Part shown: piece by piece, positions 43,754-54,924 of the stretch
How the letters are laid out: each line of letters begins with the position of its first letter
Numbering within the stretch: position 1 is the stretch's first letter
Assembly: GCA_921293015.1 (NCBI GenBank)
Contig: OV121092.1
Span: 30,449,764-30,513,763, forward strand
From: Phorcus lineatus
Taxonomy: Eukaryota; Mollusca; Gastropoda; Trochida; Trochidae
DNA length: 64,000 bases
Reading direction: 5' to 3'
Program-made: the position numbers and the translations under genes
The notes under the pieces: model-generated
Databases searched by the model: none
What the model saw: only the letters and a program-made list of their open reading frames with translations
What the model was told of the DNA's origin: nothing

Positions 43754-46700
43754 ATATAGAATATAAAAACTATTTAGATATCAAGGTAGTAGTAAACAAT
43801 TGAATATATCATACGAATATGCTGAGTAAAGTTTCGAAATTCTAGGACTCCATCTACCATAAGAGTCTGTGCTAACGATTTTAACGGTGTTGTCACAGTT
43901 ATTATTTCGTGTATTGAATATTAAGAGGTATTATGTGTTGTGTGTAAAAGGTGCCTGAATTTTTATTCTAGGCAAACAATAAATATGAGCAACACATCAT
44001 AGGGTAGGTACTAGACTCTTAAATGACTTTAAAGTTATTACTGATGATCCATTGCTTTATATGTCAAATTGTCTTTTTGCAGGTCCAACTACTTGAATAG
44101 ATTCTTGAGAATAACGATTGTTTGTCACTTAAAACCAAAACAGGTTAAAATATTCATTTATCGTTAAATACTAATTAAACTTTGAATGAAGATTTCAATA
44201 TGAACACTATTCATTTAAAGGGACAAAACTCAAGTCAGTGTTATATAACAGGCTAAAACTTTTCCTGAAATTATTTTTTTCAGTTATTCAAATAATTTTC
44301 AGTAAAGAGCCTCGAAATTTCTGTATGCGCATTCTAGAAACAATATTTCTAGTCTTCTTCCCCTGGTTTTATATATCTTGAGGGCCGGATAACAGACTTC
44401 ACTCTGCATATAATGCATAATTGGCAGTAATTAATTTGAAAAAATAATAATAAAAGGCATGAAAACTACGTAAAGAATTTCGTTTCCACAAAAACATCTT
44501 TATTGTACTTTCTCTTAAATGATAACTACACGTGACAGGTTTTTTTACATGAACAAACACTTCAGAATGCATGATGCGTTTATTGGTTGGAACAAGACAG
44601 GGTTGTCACATCCCCGTCTCGTTATTCATTCAAGCTTTCAAATTACGAAACAGCTTGGACAGATACATGAGAAATTACTTAATAATCATTTTCATAATTA
44701 AGCAAGAAATATATTTTCATATGTTTTTTAATCCTTGGATTTTACTTAGAACTTTACTGTAATTTACTGAAAAAATTAACTATCTTTTCAGAATTCTGCG
44801 AAAGTGTTTACTGTTTTGAAATATTAGGTATTCGGCTGATAAGATAAAAAATAAATCTTAAAACAATTTTGCTTTTGGTTTTTAAGTTAAACCATATATT
44901 CAAAGGTAAGAATTGATTTAATTCTTGCAGTGAAATAGGTAAAACTCTATAATTAAACATCGTGTCAGATTTGAAATTTTTTTCCTATAGAAGTCACAGA
45001 GGCGGTGTCACAAAACAAGCAACTGGTTTTCCTTGAACAATTCAATAAGCAGTAGTTTTTCATGAATTCACAAAATGAGATTGCCCCTCGAATTAAATTT
45101 GCACAAACTTCTAAACAAAAATTTGTTTGTTAATTGATGTGGTTGAAGCTGAAGTCGCCAATCATAAAATCATCTTTATTACCATAAAATCCATATGTCG
45201 AAGTTCCAGAAAATAATCATCAACTTTTTACGCATTTTTTTGCACATATGGTATTGTTTATACATGTAGTGATGAAAAAACCATCTGTTGCTGTTTGAAA
45301 ACAATTTCGATCAATCAAATGTTCATGTCATTTATGCATCATAAATCTTGTTTTTCCAGTTTAATCATATTTCGGATATACTTACAATCGGTTTAAGGTG
45401 CAATTATTAATACTACTAATGTAGTTAATTAGATGGAAATTAAATAACTATGAAGTTATTTCCAATTCGTGTTGTAATGTAATTCGATGTTATAATCTGC
45501 AAGTAATTTTCTTCTAAAACTAGCTATCGTTTCACAGTAAGGCACAATTTGTCATTTTTTAAACAACTCTTCAAAATCGTAAGACTTGATTATGTGATTA
45601 GCAGTCGTTTTCATCGAGATAATATTTTATTTTTCTATGCCATTAATCCACTAACACTCGATATTTGGTAAATTTACGTAAGCCTGCAGGTTTTACCATA
45701 GCTTTTATTGTGTTGCGTGCTTTCCTGTAAGCTCAAAACGCGACGATAAAAATTAAGCTTGATAGCGGAGTCGAATCGTAAACACCCATCAAAGCAAGTT
45801 CTTTATCTGAAGTATCGAATAAACCACAACGAGTTTATAAACTGGGAATTCTGTAATATCAGAGAGTAACGGGTTTTCATATTTGTACGTAAATTATTGT
45901 TTAACGGTTTAACGTTTTTGTTAAATAAGTCAACTAAAAACATTTTCAAATTTGAAATAACGATTCAGAGGTGTGCCCGAATAAGTCGACGTATCATAGG
46001 CTACGAGCAGCGAATTTATATTTTTTCTTATTATAATAATTTATGTAGAAGATTTCATAGATATTTTAGCGTTTACATATTTTTATTTTTATATACTGAT
46101 TTGAAAATGGAAGAGAAAATAAAAATTTCGCCCTGTTACGACTCTAAAGTGTGTTTGTATCTCTTACCAACTTTGAGAATATGGATGTTCTCCATAGAAA
46201 TGCTAATTATGAAAACATGTATTTCTGTGTTATAAAAATATAATTTATGAGGATATATTGTTACCAACTAAAATGTATACCTCTGTCCTACTTACTTTTA
46301 AATTCCCTTGATAGGCCATTATGTTTTTGAAAAATTCAAATTAACATGTTTATTTCCTTGTCCCGAATTTCTAAACTATACGATTTCATTGGTTAAAACG
46401 AATCCACGTCTGAACTTTGACCTTAACTGTACAGAGTTTGCCGACATAGCAGCGTAGCTTTCCCGCTTCAGTGAAACCCGCATTGAAAACGAGTGGGTGA
46501 TAGTTTAATTTTATGGACTTAATTTTTTCACAGTGTGTAAAAGGCGAATGAAGTTGAGCCACAGCTAGACGCTTATCTTGCGATGTGACACGCATTTTTA
46601 TGAGAACTGTTTAAATGTGAGCGTTATGTTACAGATAGATATCGCTGAGATGCATAGCATGTCAATTTCATGTACATTACAGTAATGATTGACACGTATG
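43754..46700. other. AT-rich DNA upstream of BMI1, no other gene seen
   Basis: No recognised exon. Overlapping short frames at 44,519-44,762 and 45,897-46,235 lack family features. Confidence 0.4.
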
Positions 46701-46841
46701 GATCTGCCTAGCATGCGCTATATTCTAACTGTTTGTTCATTGCAGTGAGTGAACGGATATGGCAATTTGAAGCTATTTCCGGATACAACTAACAGAGCTC
46801 TGCGGCCTCCCTTACCAATGGAAGGATAGAAAGAAGGAAAG
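46701..46841 (+). promoter_or_regulatory. BMI1: BMI1 5' leader with possible splice acceptor
   Basis: The stretch before the start codon has an in-frame TAG at 46,827, so translation cannot begin upstream in this frame. A branch-like ctaac followed by ttgttcattgcag ends at 46,745. The first coding exon may therefore begin at 46,746 and be preceded by a non-coding exon, as in vertebrate BMI1. Alternatively, transcription starts close by. Confidence 0.4.
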
Positions 46842-46953
46842 ATGCACAGAACGACGCGAGCCCGTCTGGAGGAAGTTAACCATCACCTCGTTTGTGTACT
46901 ATGTGGAGGTTATTTCATCGACGCCACGTCGATCATCGAATGTCTTCACTCTT
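46842..46953 (+). CDS. BMI1: Polycomb RING finger (PCGF2/4, BMI1-type), first coding exon
   Basis: Residues 1-37 of a PCGF2/4 protein, starting [20 protein letters not shown]. This family is the RING partner of RING1/RNF2 in Polycomb repressive complex 1, which mono-ubiquitinates histone H2A in chromatin. Zinc ligands C18, C21, C34 and H36 are in this exon. The CGGYFIDAT and IIECLH stretches are typical of the BMI1/MEL18 branch rather than PCGF1/3/5/6. The start is fixed by an in-frame stop 15 bp upstream. The donor is CTT|GTGAGT, in phase 1. The next exon is about 15.8 kb away. Confidence 0.95.
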
Positions 46954-48260
46954 GTGAGTACAGCAGGGTGACGCCTTATTACTTTCACTGTTAGTCGTAG
47001 CTTACAAAATAAACTGTTTTGTCTTTGCGTTATGATTTCCACTGGTGACGCATCGTTACCTTAGCCACGCTGATCGTTGAACGTCTTCATTCTAGTGAGT
47101 ACCGCAGGGTGATTCTTATTACATTCGCTGTAAATTGTAGCTTGTATAAACTGTTTTGTCTTTGCTTTATGATTTCCCCTGGGTGACGCATTGTTACCAT
47201 AGCCAGGCTGATCGTTGAACGTCTTCTTTCTAGTGAGTATTGCAGGGTGACGTCTTATTACATTCGCTGTAAGTTGTAGCTTGTAATATAAAGTATTTGG
47301 CCTCTTCCTGTGTGATCTCCCCTGGGCACGCATTGTTATCATAGCCAGGTTGATAATTGAATGTTTCATTTCTAGTGAGTACAACAGGGTGATACCTTAT
47401 TACATTCACTGTTAGTGGTTGTTTATGATGTAAAAATATCTGGCTTTGCTCGTGTGAGCTCCCAGGCTGGTACACTCACTGTTAGTCGTAGCTTGTAATG
47501 TAAAGTGGTTTGTCTCTATTCATGTGTTATCCTTTGGGTGATGAAGTGCTACTTTAGCCAGGATAATTCTTGAATGTCTTCAATCTAGTGGGTACCGCAG
47601 GGTAATGCCTTAATATTAAATTCACTGTTAGTCGTAGCTGTATAATTTAAGGTTTTCTGTCTTTGATTGTGTGAGCTCCCCAGGGTGACACATTGTTACA
47701 TAAGCGTTAGTGTAGCTCACATACAACGTCTGGTGGTCTATCCTCTCTTGAGAGTATCGTATGATGAAGCTGTTTCATTTATGCTGTAATTATATTGTAT
47801 CTAACATTTAAAATGTTCAGTTCATTGACGTGAGTACTGCCAGGTCCTATCAACTCGGTTATTAAATGCATGTTACAGTATAAAGAGTATTGTCTTTTCT
47901 CCTGTTCTGTTTTCACCCTTGTGAGTACTGCAGGGTGAAGCCTTGTTTCATTTACTCTTTGTTGTAGCTTTTAAGAAAGTTTTATGTATGCTAATGTGTG
48001 TACCACGAAAGGACGCCTTATTACCTGAAATGTTAGTTGTTGTCTACAATGTAAAGTCTCCATCAAGCTTGCTAGTGTATGTACCACAAGGCGACGACTT
48101 ATTTTATTAACTGTGAGTTGTAGTTACGATGTAGTGTTGTCTTAAATCGTGTGATAGCCGCCAGGTTACGCCTTATTTCCTTAGCTGTCAGTGGTAGTTA
48201 ACAACATTGTGTATAGTGTCCACTTCCCCATGTGAGTTTCGCAGGGTGACAGCTTATGCA
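46954..48260 (+). repeat. intronic minisatellite copied from the exon 1/donor boundary
   Basis: Units of about 138-142 bp begin directly at the exon's splice donor. Each repeats the exon's last bases and donor in the form gaacgtcttcattctaGTGAGTaccgcagggtga (given here in parts: gaacgtcttcattcta, then GTGAGT, then accgcagggtga). GTGAGT recurs at 47,095, 47,233 and 47,375, with a GTGGGT at 47,588. Units decay after about 47,700, but gtgagtactgcagggtga is still visible near 47,930. Confidence 0.85.
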
Positions 48261-50000
48261 TTTAGATTAAGACTGTACATTGGGCTCCTAGTTTCGTTCA
48301 TCGCAATCGTGATCTCAAAATCTCATAGGAGATGTTGATAATTTGATAATATTGATAATAATAAACTTTTTTGAGCATTCATTACCGGAACAGATACAAA
48401 AATGCATTAATAGATAGACAGACAGACAGATTTATTCAGCTTTAAGATAACATGACAATAACACCTTTTAAGGATAGGGTCTAAATTTACGACGCAGTTT
48501 TGGTCCTAAGATGACCCTAAAAATATCAATCAAATTAATTGTAATTAATTGTAAAGAGCGTTTTTCATCTGTACGCGCGGTTCTTTGAAGTGCATGTGAC
48601 AGTGTAGAAATGAAAGGAAATTTGTGCTTTAAAAGCAACAAGCGTATGTAAAATGGGATCTTATTACATTAACCTAATCATATCCAACGAATTATAATAT
48701 ATTACATGCATGTAAGCATGTAAAATAGATAATATAATAATCAATAATCTGGTAAAATGAAAAAACCTGTGAAAAACACAATGCGGATAATTATTTTTAA
48801 AAAGAAGATTATTTTGAAGATCTGGATCCAATTTTGTTAGACGATTCGAAAAATTAGGCTGCTGAGTACATCCTACGATGTAAATTTCCATTTTTTAACT
48901 TTAAAATGATGAAAGAACAGCTCCTATAGAAAGGTAAATTTATTGCTTCTCCTTCTATGGTGGACAATTCATAAATGCCATTAAATGCCATCAAAATTTT
49001 TAACAATAAAAATGAAGTTTATGATTACGTAAAATGATAAATAATAAACAAGGACATTTTGACATTGGGTAAACATTACGAAGACTTTTTCTTTAGGATT
49101 ACAATAGATCATTTTCCGCCAAAAATTTATCGTCTGAAAAGCTGAACGAAATACAAATCGGCGTCTTATACTTCACAAGGATATGTTGATGCGTAAATTT
49201 GAAAAGACGATTAATAAATTCAAACGCTTTCTTTGTGATTATTGCATCAAAGGAAGTCCTATCGTACTCGTTTCTGAACTTGAATACTAAAATACAAACT
49301 TCATTTTTATATGAAAATATTAAATCAACATAACCGTTTTAGAGAAAAATCCTAAATGTATAAACTGTTCAGTTCATTTACATATCTTCACTGTGTTTAT
49401 ATGAAATGTATTGCTAATCGAGAAAGAAAAAAAGAATTAATCGCATTAAAGATTTTTTCAAACTCATTCGAAAAATGTGTGATTCATCAGAGCTGGATTT
49501 TAATTTTTAATTCTAAATTATAATTTACAGTGTTTATTGCAATATCAATGTGAATGGAAACAATTCTTTAAGTGAAATATTTGACAGTGAAGCATGACGA
49601 AACTGAAAGTAGAACTTCAAATGTAAAACCGAAAGTTGAAAACTGCCTCATAGACAAAGCCATATGTGGCCGAACCAGGATGAAACTGTAAGATCAATTG
49701 ACTTTTCTAAAATCAATAGGAAAAATTTCTAAATATAATATCAATCGTTATAATCATGATAACGTTTGTGATAATAGAAGTTTTGCGGAACAAGGATCAG
49801 TAAACGTGATTTGTACTTTGGTTCCACGATGTTTAACTTTGAATGATGATATCATTTTTCCTAACTCTTCACATTTCTTCATATTTCGTCTTAATTCGTT
49901 AATCATTATATTAAGAATCTAACTTTATCAAATCTTAATCAAAAATCATTATTTTAAATTCATTTGGATGTTATCGCGGTTTTAAAGCCACTGTAGCACG
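48261..50000. other. BMI1 intron 1, no feature beyond simple repeats
   Basis: AT-rich; a short (GACA)n run near 48,415-48,430. No exon recognised. Confidence 0.45.
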
Positions 50001-50007
50001 TAGTTGT

Positions 50008-50008
<1 letters not shown>

Positions 50009-50040
<32 letters not shown>

Positions 50041-50056
50041 TATTTATCATTATTAA
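50009..50056. repeat. (ATT)n microsatellite
   Basis: About nine perfect TTA repeats, then imperfect ones. Confidence 0.95.
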
Positions 50057-50240
50057 AATTCAAATTATCCCCATCAAATAAATTACAAAATATATCTCTT
50101 TCGGGGTTAAAACATGTCTATACTCAACCCAATTAACCGTAAGCGTAAGTAAACATTTCAGTATCGAGCGAAATCTTCATGCGGCCATTTTATTGGGAAC
50201 ACCTCTGAAAATGTCAGTGAGGGAAATGTATTAGCATTCC

Positions 50241-50700
50241 TTAAAGAGACACTCCGTGAGTTGATGGAGTCACAAATGCAAAACTTCATCAATGGTGTCA
50301 TTTGATCGCGAAGAATCGACTGTTACAAAAAAGGATCATTTTAAAGCTAATTGGTTTTGTACAGTGACAATTCGAAGGTAGAAAGTCGCAATTATGATCG
50401 AAAACCGGACAGCCAAACGTAATATTGAAGATTTTTTTAAGGCCGCCAGGAGGTCGGTTTGGAGTTGATAGTGTTTGTTAGGTTATATAACTAGTATCCA
50501 TGTAAATTGAACGTGTGATCACCGCCTCTGTGTATTTATAAGGCTGTTTTTATATTTTCATGGAAAAACAGTAATTGTCATATATTTGTCTTTTGGAGAG
50601 GAAAAGTTAAGATGTTTTTAATTTATATCACCACATATGACAATTAGGTTCCTACCAAAGGTAAATAATAGGTTATGAAAATCACGGAGTGGCTCTTTAA
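50241..50700 (-). mobile_element. TTAA-flanked MITE, copy 2
   Basis: Same family as 24,162 but inverted; about 452 bp between TTAA duplications. The left end has one change (AGAGACACTCCGTGA). It lies inside BMI1 intron 1. Confidence 0.85.
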
Positions 50701-52640
50701 GTGAGCGCCCTACTCCGATTAAAAAAAAAAAAACATTTATGAATTGATAAAGATTGTTTTTCAATTTGTAACATTAAATCTGATGTCAATTTAATTTTTA
50801 GACTAACTTTTAAAATTTGAATCCAATTTAGTTCTTTTTTCGTATCTTATTATCTCCTGTCAGAAATTCAAGTTAATGTTTACATACACTCTCCTCTTCA
50901 AGATACATGAAAAATCTCACGTAAAGGTAAAACTTCCATTTGACCAAATACCATATAAACAATAATCGCGAATATACTGTACAATTACAAGTTCATTTAA
51001 ATAAATACCTTCCAAATATATGACTGCTTTTCATAAATTAAAATCGCCTCCATAGTAATATAATACGTACCGTTAAGAAATTACCAATTTTGATATATAA
51101 CATGTCCGGTGTAAAAAAGATCGGACATCTGAATGTTTTAAGAGATTATACAGCATTGTCGCTGTTACGTGATTCATTCATTATATTTCCTGTAATTTTG
51201 TCTCATCACGCTCAAAACAACCAGTTGTCCCTGACCAATGAGATGAATTAGATTTGACGTCATTTTGAAGTGAATTTCCCCTATATCACAGCAATAATCA
51301 TAGAGCTGTGACGATACAAACATTTTACGTTCGATAGTATCGTGATATATCAGAACGATGCGATACGATACAATACCAAAATTTCAGGGGTGTTTATGAA
51401 GGAAAATTATTTCTTGTTAAAACTTTTAATTTTTAGCAAAATAATGATTTTAAAAGTCGCGATATAAACGATTGATCTCGATACGTATATCGTATATTCT
51501 CAGATGGAGTATCACGATTCCCGATACTACGATATGTCCTCTGGTATTTTTTAAGGGAAAATCCTGCAAAACCCTTGTAGATGTATTGTAGTGAAGCCTA
51601 CCGTCAAACTGACCAAGCGCAACCATGATTGGTGCCGAGCTAATGATTGACTTTCTGTAAGACACTTTAATAAAGTAGACAAATTCGCCAAGGCCGTTTA
51701 GGAATTAACTCCAAGAACACTACATACGAAGTCAGGAACTTAAACCGCAGTCTATTGACCATTAAATTTATTTTTTTTATAATTTTTTATTTTTCAAACA
51801 CATTTTTCAAAGTTTTTACAAACTCAACAGTTGACAATCCGGTACAGCATTCAGTCAAAGTTCACATGAATAAATTATGACAAGTTGACCAAAATCTATA
51901 GAATAGGCTTATATTACACTAAATTATTGCGGAAATTAAATTTGTTATTAGAAAAATCAAATTTGTTTATCACTTTGATCACGTGACATAGACAAAGGTT
52001 TAACTCGAGATTTTGGAATGGAAAGCAATTCTTTTATAAAAATGGCGACATATTTGATGGCATCAGCATTGTTTGAATGTAGCAGATTATACATCGTCTG
52101 ATATGTTACATTGATACAATTTGAATACTTCTTACGGCAGGTTGAAAATGCGTCGCAAACTGACAATTATTATGTGAAAATCTTCTTGACCAGAAGAGCA
52201 ATACGAACAGGACAAATTATCTAATGTATTGTTTTCTTTTCTAAACGTCTGTATTTTAAAGGAATTTAGTGAAGTTTTAAATTTACAGAATTTTCTCAAA
52301 GTGACTTATAATTGAGAACACTAATATTTTTCCTGTCCGAACACAAATTTACAATGGGAAAAATGACTCAGAAAACTGCATGAATTAACTGTTTCGGACC
52401 AATTCTGAATAAATATATCTCTTTACTTCCCCAATGTTAAGTCCTTCTTAACAGAATTGCCCTCTTTATATTAAGATTAGGGAATATGTTCTTACAATTT
52501 CGTCGTAATCATTTAATTTAACCGGAAGTATTCTATTTGGGTACACATTGGACTTTCAATAACGTTAACATACTTAACCTATTTAACCATGCATAGTGCT
52601 TATTGTACATGCAGTGCGGTATCAACTATACCTGAAACAA
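50701..52640. other. BMI1 intron 1, AT-rich
   Basis: Around 51,300-51,500 there is a cluster of CGATAC/GTATCG motifs, also seen near 23,145 and 55,885-55,960; this is probably a degraded repeat. No gene. Confidence 0.4.
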
Positions 52641-52728
52641 ACTTATTATCCCACTGAAATTTCGTCTCACCAACACTTTTTCACGTCATATCACCCAAGA
52701 TTTTGTTACAGTTGCGTCCGAATAATCT

Positions 52729-52978
52729 TAGACCAAAATTTAGTCTAGGAAATATTTTGATAATTAAATGTTCCTTCATCCATAATATTATTTTCTTTGG
52801 GCTCCTAATTTCATATGTGTATTCAAGTGACAAGTGAAAAGTGACAAGTTTATTCCGTGAAAAGGCCTCATGGCCAAAAGCACATGAAAATACAGCTCAA
52901 AATCGACGCATGCGTCATATGTGTTGACCTAGACTGTATTAAAGGCTCCTTTATATACACAGTCATGAAGCAGGACTA
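52729..52978. mobile_element. short DNA element M2, copy A, in tandem repeat
   Basis: Inserted with a 9-bp duplication (GAATAATCT left, GAATAATCC right). The neighbouring repeat at 53,222-53,230 is the matching empty site. It starts TAGACCAAAATTTAGTCTA and ends GAAGCAGGACTA. It carries an extra internal segment, including ggcctcatggcc, absent from copy B at 62,937. Confidence 0.85.
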
Positions 52979-53013
52979 GAATAATCCTTGAGCCGGTAAT
53001 TTTTCATTTTGGG

Positions 53014-53015
<2 letters not shown>

Positions 53016-53051
<36 letters not shown>
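53016..53051. repeat. (AT)n microsatellite
   Basis: About 16 AT repeats. Confidence 0.95.
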
Positions 53052-53052
<1 letters not shown>

Positions 53053-53402
53053 CATGGACTTCCATTTACACCAGCATATAAACAGTACTATAGTTGTAAA
53101 TTCATTCATTGAGGTCTGAACAATACCTTATGTCACCATTTAGTTTTCGTACATAAATTCCGACAGAATTCCCAACACTTCATCACGTCATATCACCGAA
53201 GATTTTGTTACAGTTGCGTCCGAATAATCCTTTAACCGGTAATTTTTCATTTTGGGATATACATACAATGGACTTCCATTTACATCATCATATTAACAGT
53301 ACTATAAATTTAGATTCATTCAGTGAACATAAATTTCGTCTTGACCAAATTCCCAACACTCTATCACAAGATAACGCTGATGATTTTGGTACAACGTCTT
53401 AA

Positions 53403-54264
53403 ACGTACTTGTGCACACCAATATTTCTTTAACACAACGAATGCACAGATATTGCATATCTCTCGATATTCTTCAAGATCCTCACTCAAGTAATCTACCT
53501 CGTAAGTTATTTAACGAATATTTACGTATTCAGGTAGTAAAGTTGATTTTTAAAGACCGGAAGTATCTAATGTTACGTTACAATAAATCCGCATGAACTA
53601 CGATATCGGAAATATTAAGATTTTGCTTATAACCAGAAAATCGGAAACGGCAGCCGCTTTGGTCAATCTAATAGCAATACTAATGCTGTGTTATTAAATC
53701 GGTTTATTTTCAACATTGCTTTCATAAAACATAATTCATTATTTGTTCTCAGTTCAGAGTTTAGGTAAATTCAACAGCTGCACATAATAATAGTTCAGCC
53801 GCTTTCAACTGTCTATAATTTATCCGTTTTGTGCACAGCTAACCTTAGATTTGTTATATGTCCAAGCCGACAGCAGCTGTCTAAATTTTTTCATTGTTGA
53901 TTGCAGGTCAATTGTAAAGAATTTTAAGTATTTCATTGCATCGATAGATAGCTTAAGTCATTGCATAAGTTCTCTTAAACCTTAAAATAGCCAATTTAAA
54001 CCGTAAAAGCGTGCACTAGTGCCTTTAATCTTTTCATTGAACCGGGAATGTTTCACTATGGGTAGACTATTCGGTGCACTTCGATTTAAAAATCAACAAT
54101 ACTTCTTTTTGTAGTTTCATTTGGGCAGATATAAACTATACCTGTTCTCACCGTGTACCTTTTCCCAGATAAATTGCTTCCATTCACATAAACCTATTAA
54201 CAACACTTCTAATTGTTATTTTATTCAGTGTGATATGAAAAAAAACTTGATGTCTCTATGAAAT
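53403..54264. repeat. further diverged copies of the 240-bp repeat family
   Basis: Scattered blocks (aaccgggaat, ttcactatgggta, tttcattt, ataaactatacctg) recur here and at 54,600-54,900. No coding exon seen. Confidence 0.5.
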
Positions 54265-54330
54265 TTGAACCGGACAAATTTTTTTTTTGGAACACGTGTG
54301 CAATTAACTTTGATGGACATTGACAATACT

Positions 54331-54594
54331 GCTAATTGTAGTTTCATTGAGTGTGATGTAAACTATATATCTCAAGCTAACTGTAATTTCATTCAGTGTA
54401 GTTTAAACTATATATCCCAAGCCTACTGTAGTTTCATTCAATGTGATATAAACTATATATCACAAGGTAACTGTAGTTTCATTCAGTGTGATATGAACTA
54501 TATATCACAAGGTAACTGTAGTTTCATTGAGTGTGATATAAACTATATATCACACGCTAACTGTAGTTTCATTCAGTATTATATAAACTATACC
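54331..54594 (+). repeat. 45-bp minisatellite
   Basis: Nearly six units of gctaactgtagtttcattca followed by gtgtgatataaactatatatcacaa. The unit is 15 codons, so one frame stays open and reads like a Cys/Asn-rich repeat protein. Poor surroundings and the AT-rich repeat origin argue against a gene. Confidence 0.92.
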
Positions 54595-54924
54595 TGATTT
54601 CAATGTGTTTTATCCCCATAAAAATTCCGTCGTAACCGAATTCCCAATACTCCATTACATGATTACGGTGAGGATTTTCACTATGGGTACACGTATTCAA
54701 TGCACTTTCATTTAAATTTTAACTATACTTCCCATTGTAGTTTCATTTGGGGTGATATAAACTATACCTGATGTCACCGTGAACCTTACCCAAAATAAAT
54801 TCCTTCTTGACCGAATTCTCAACAGTATGACGTTGTGCCACCGATTTTGTAAATGCGTCTTAATCATTTCCTTAAACCGGGAAGAATGGATAGAATGTCC
54901 AATTAAGTATTTAAGATATTTCAA

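Larger units (their letters stand above)
52641..53402 (+). repeat. degenerate tandem repeat, ~240-bp unit
   Basis: The blocks ccaacactt, cacgtcatatcacc, gattttgttacagttgcgtc, gaataatc, ccggtaatttttcatttt and ggacttccatttaca recur in order at 52,670-53,080 and 53,165-53,290. Related sequence continues to about 54,900. Confidence 0.8.

Noticed and set aside
46386-46595. 69-codon minus-strand frame as a divergent gene next to BMI1
   Set aside because: No family resemblance; frames of this length are frequent here by chance.
54265-54597. 110-codon frame MNRTNFFFG...
   Set aside because: Most of it is the 45-bp minisatellite; no signal peptide, domain or exon structure.
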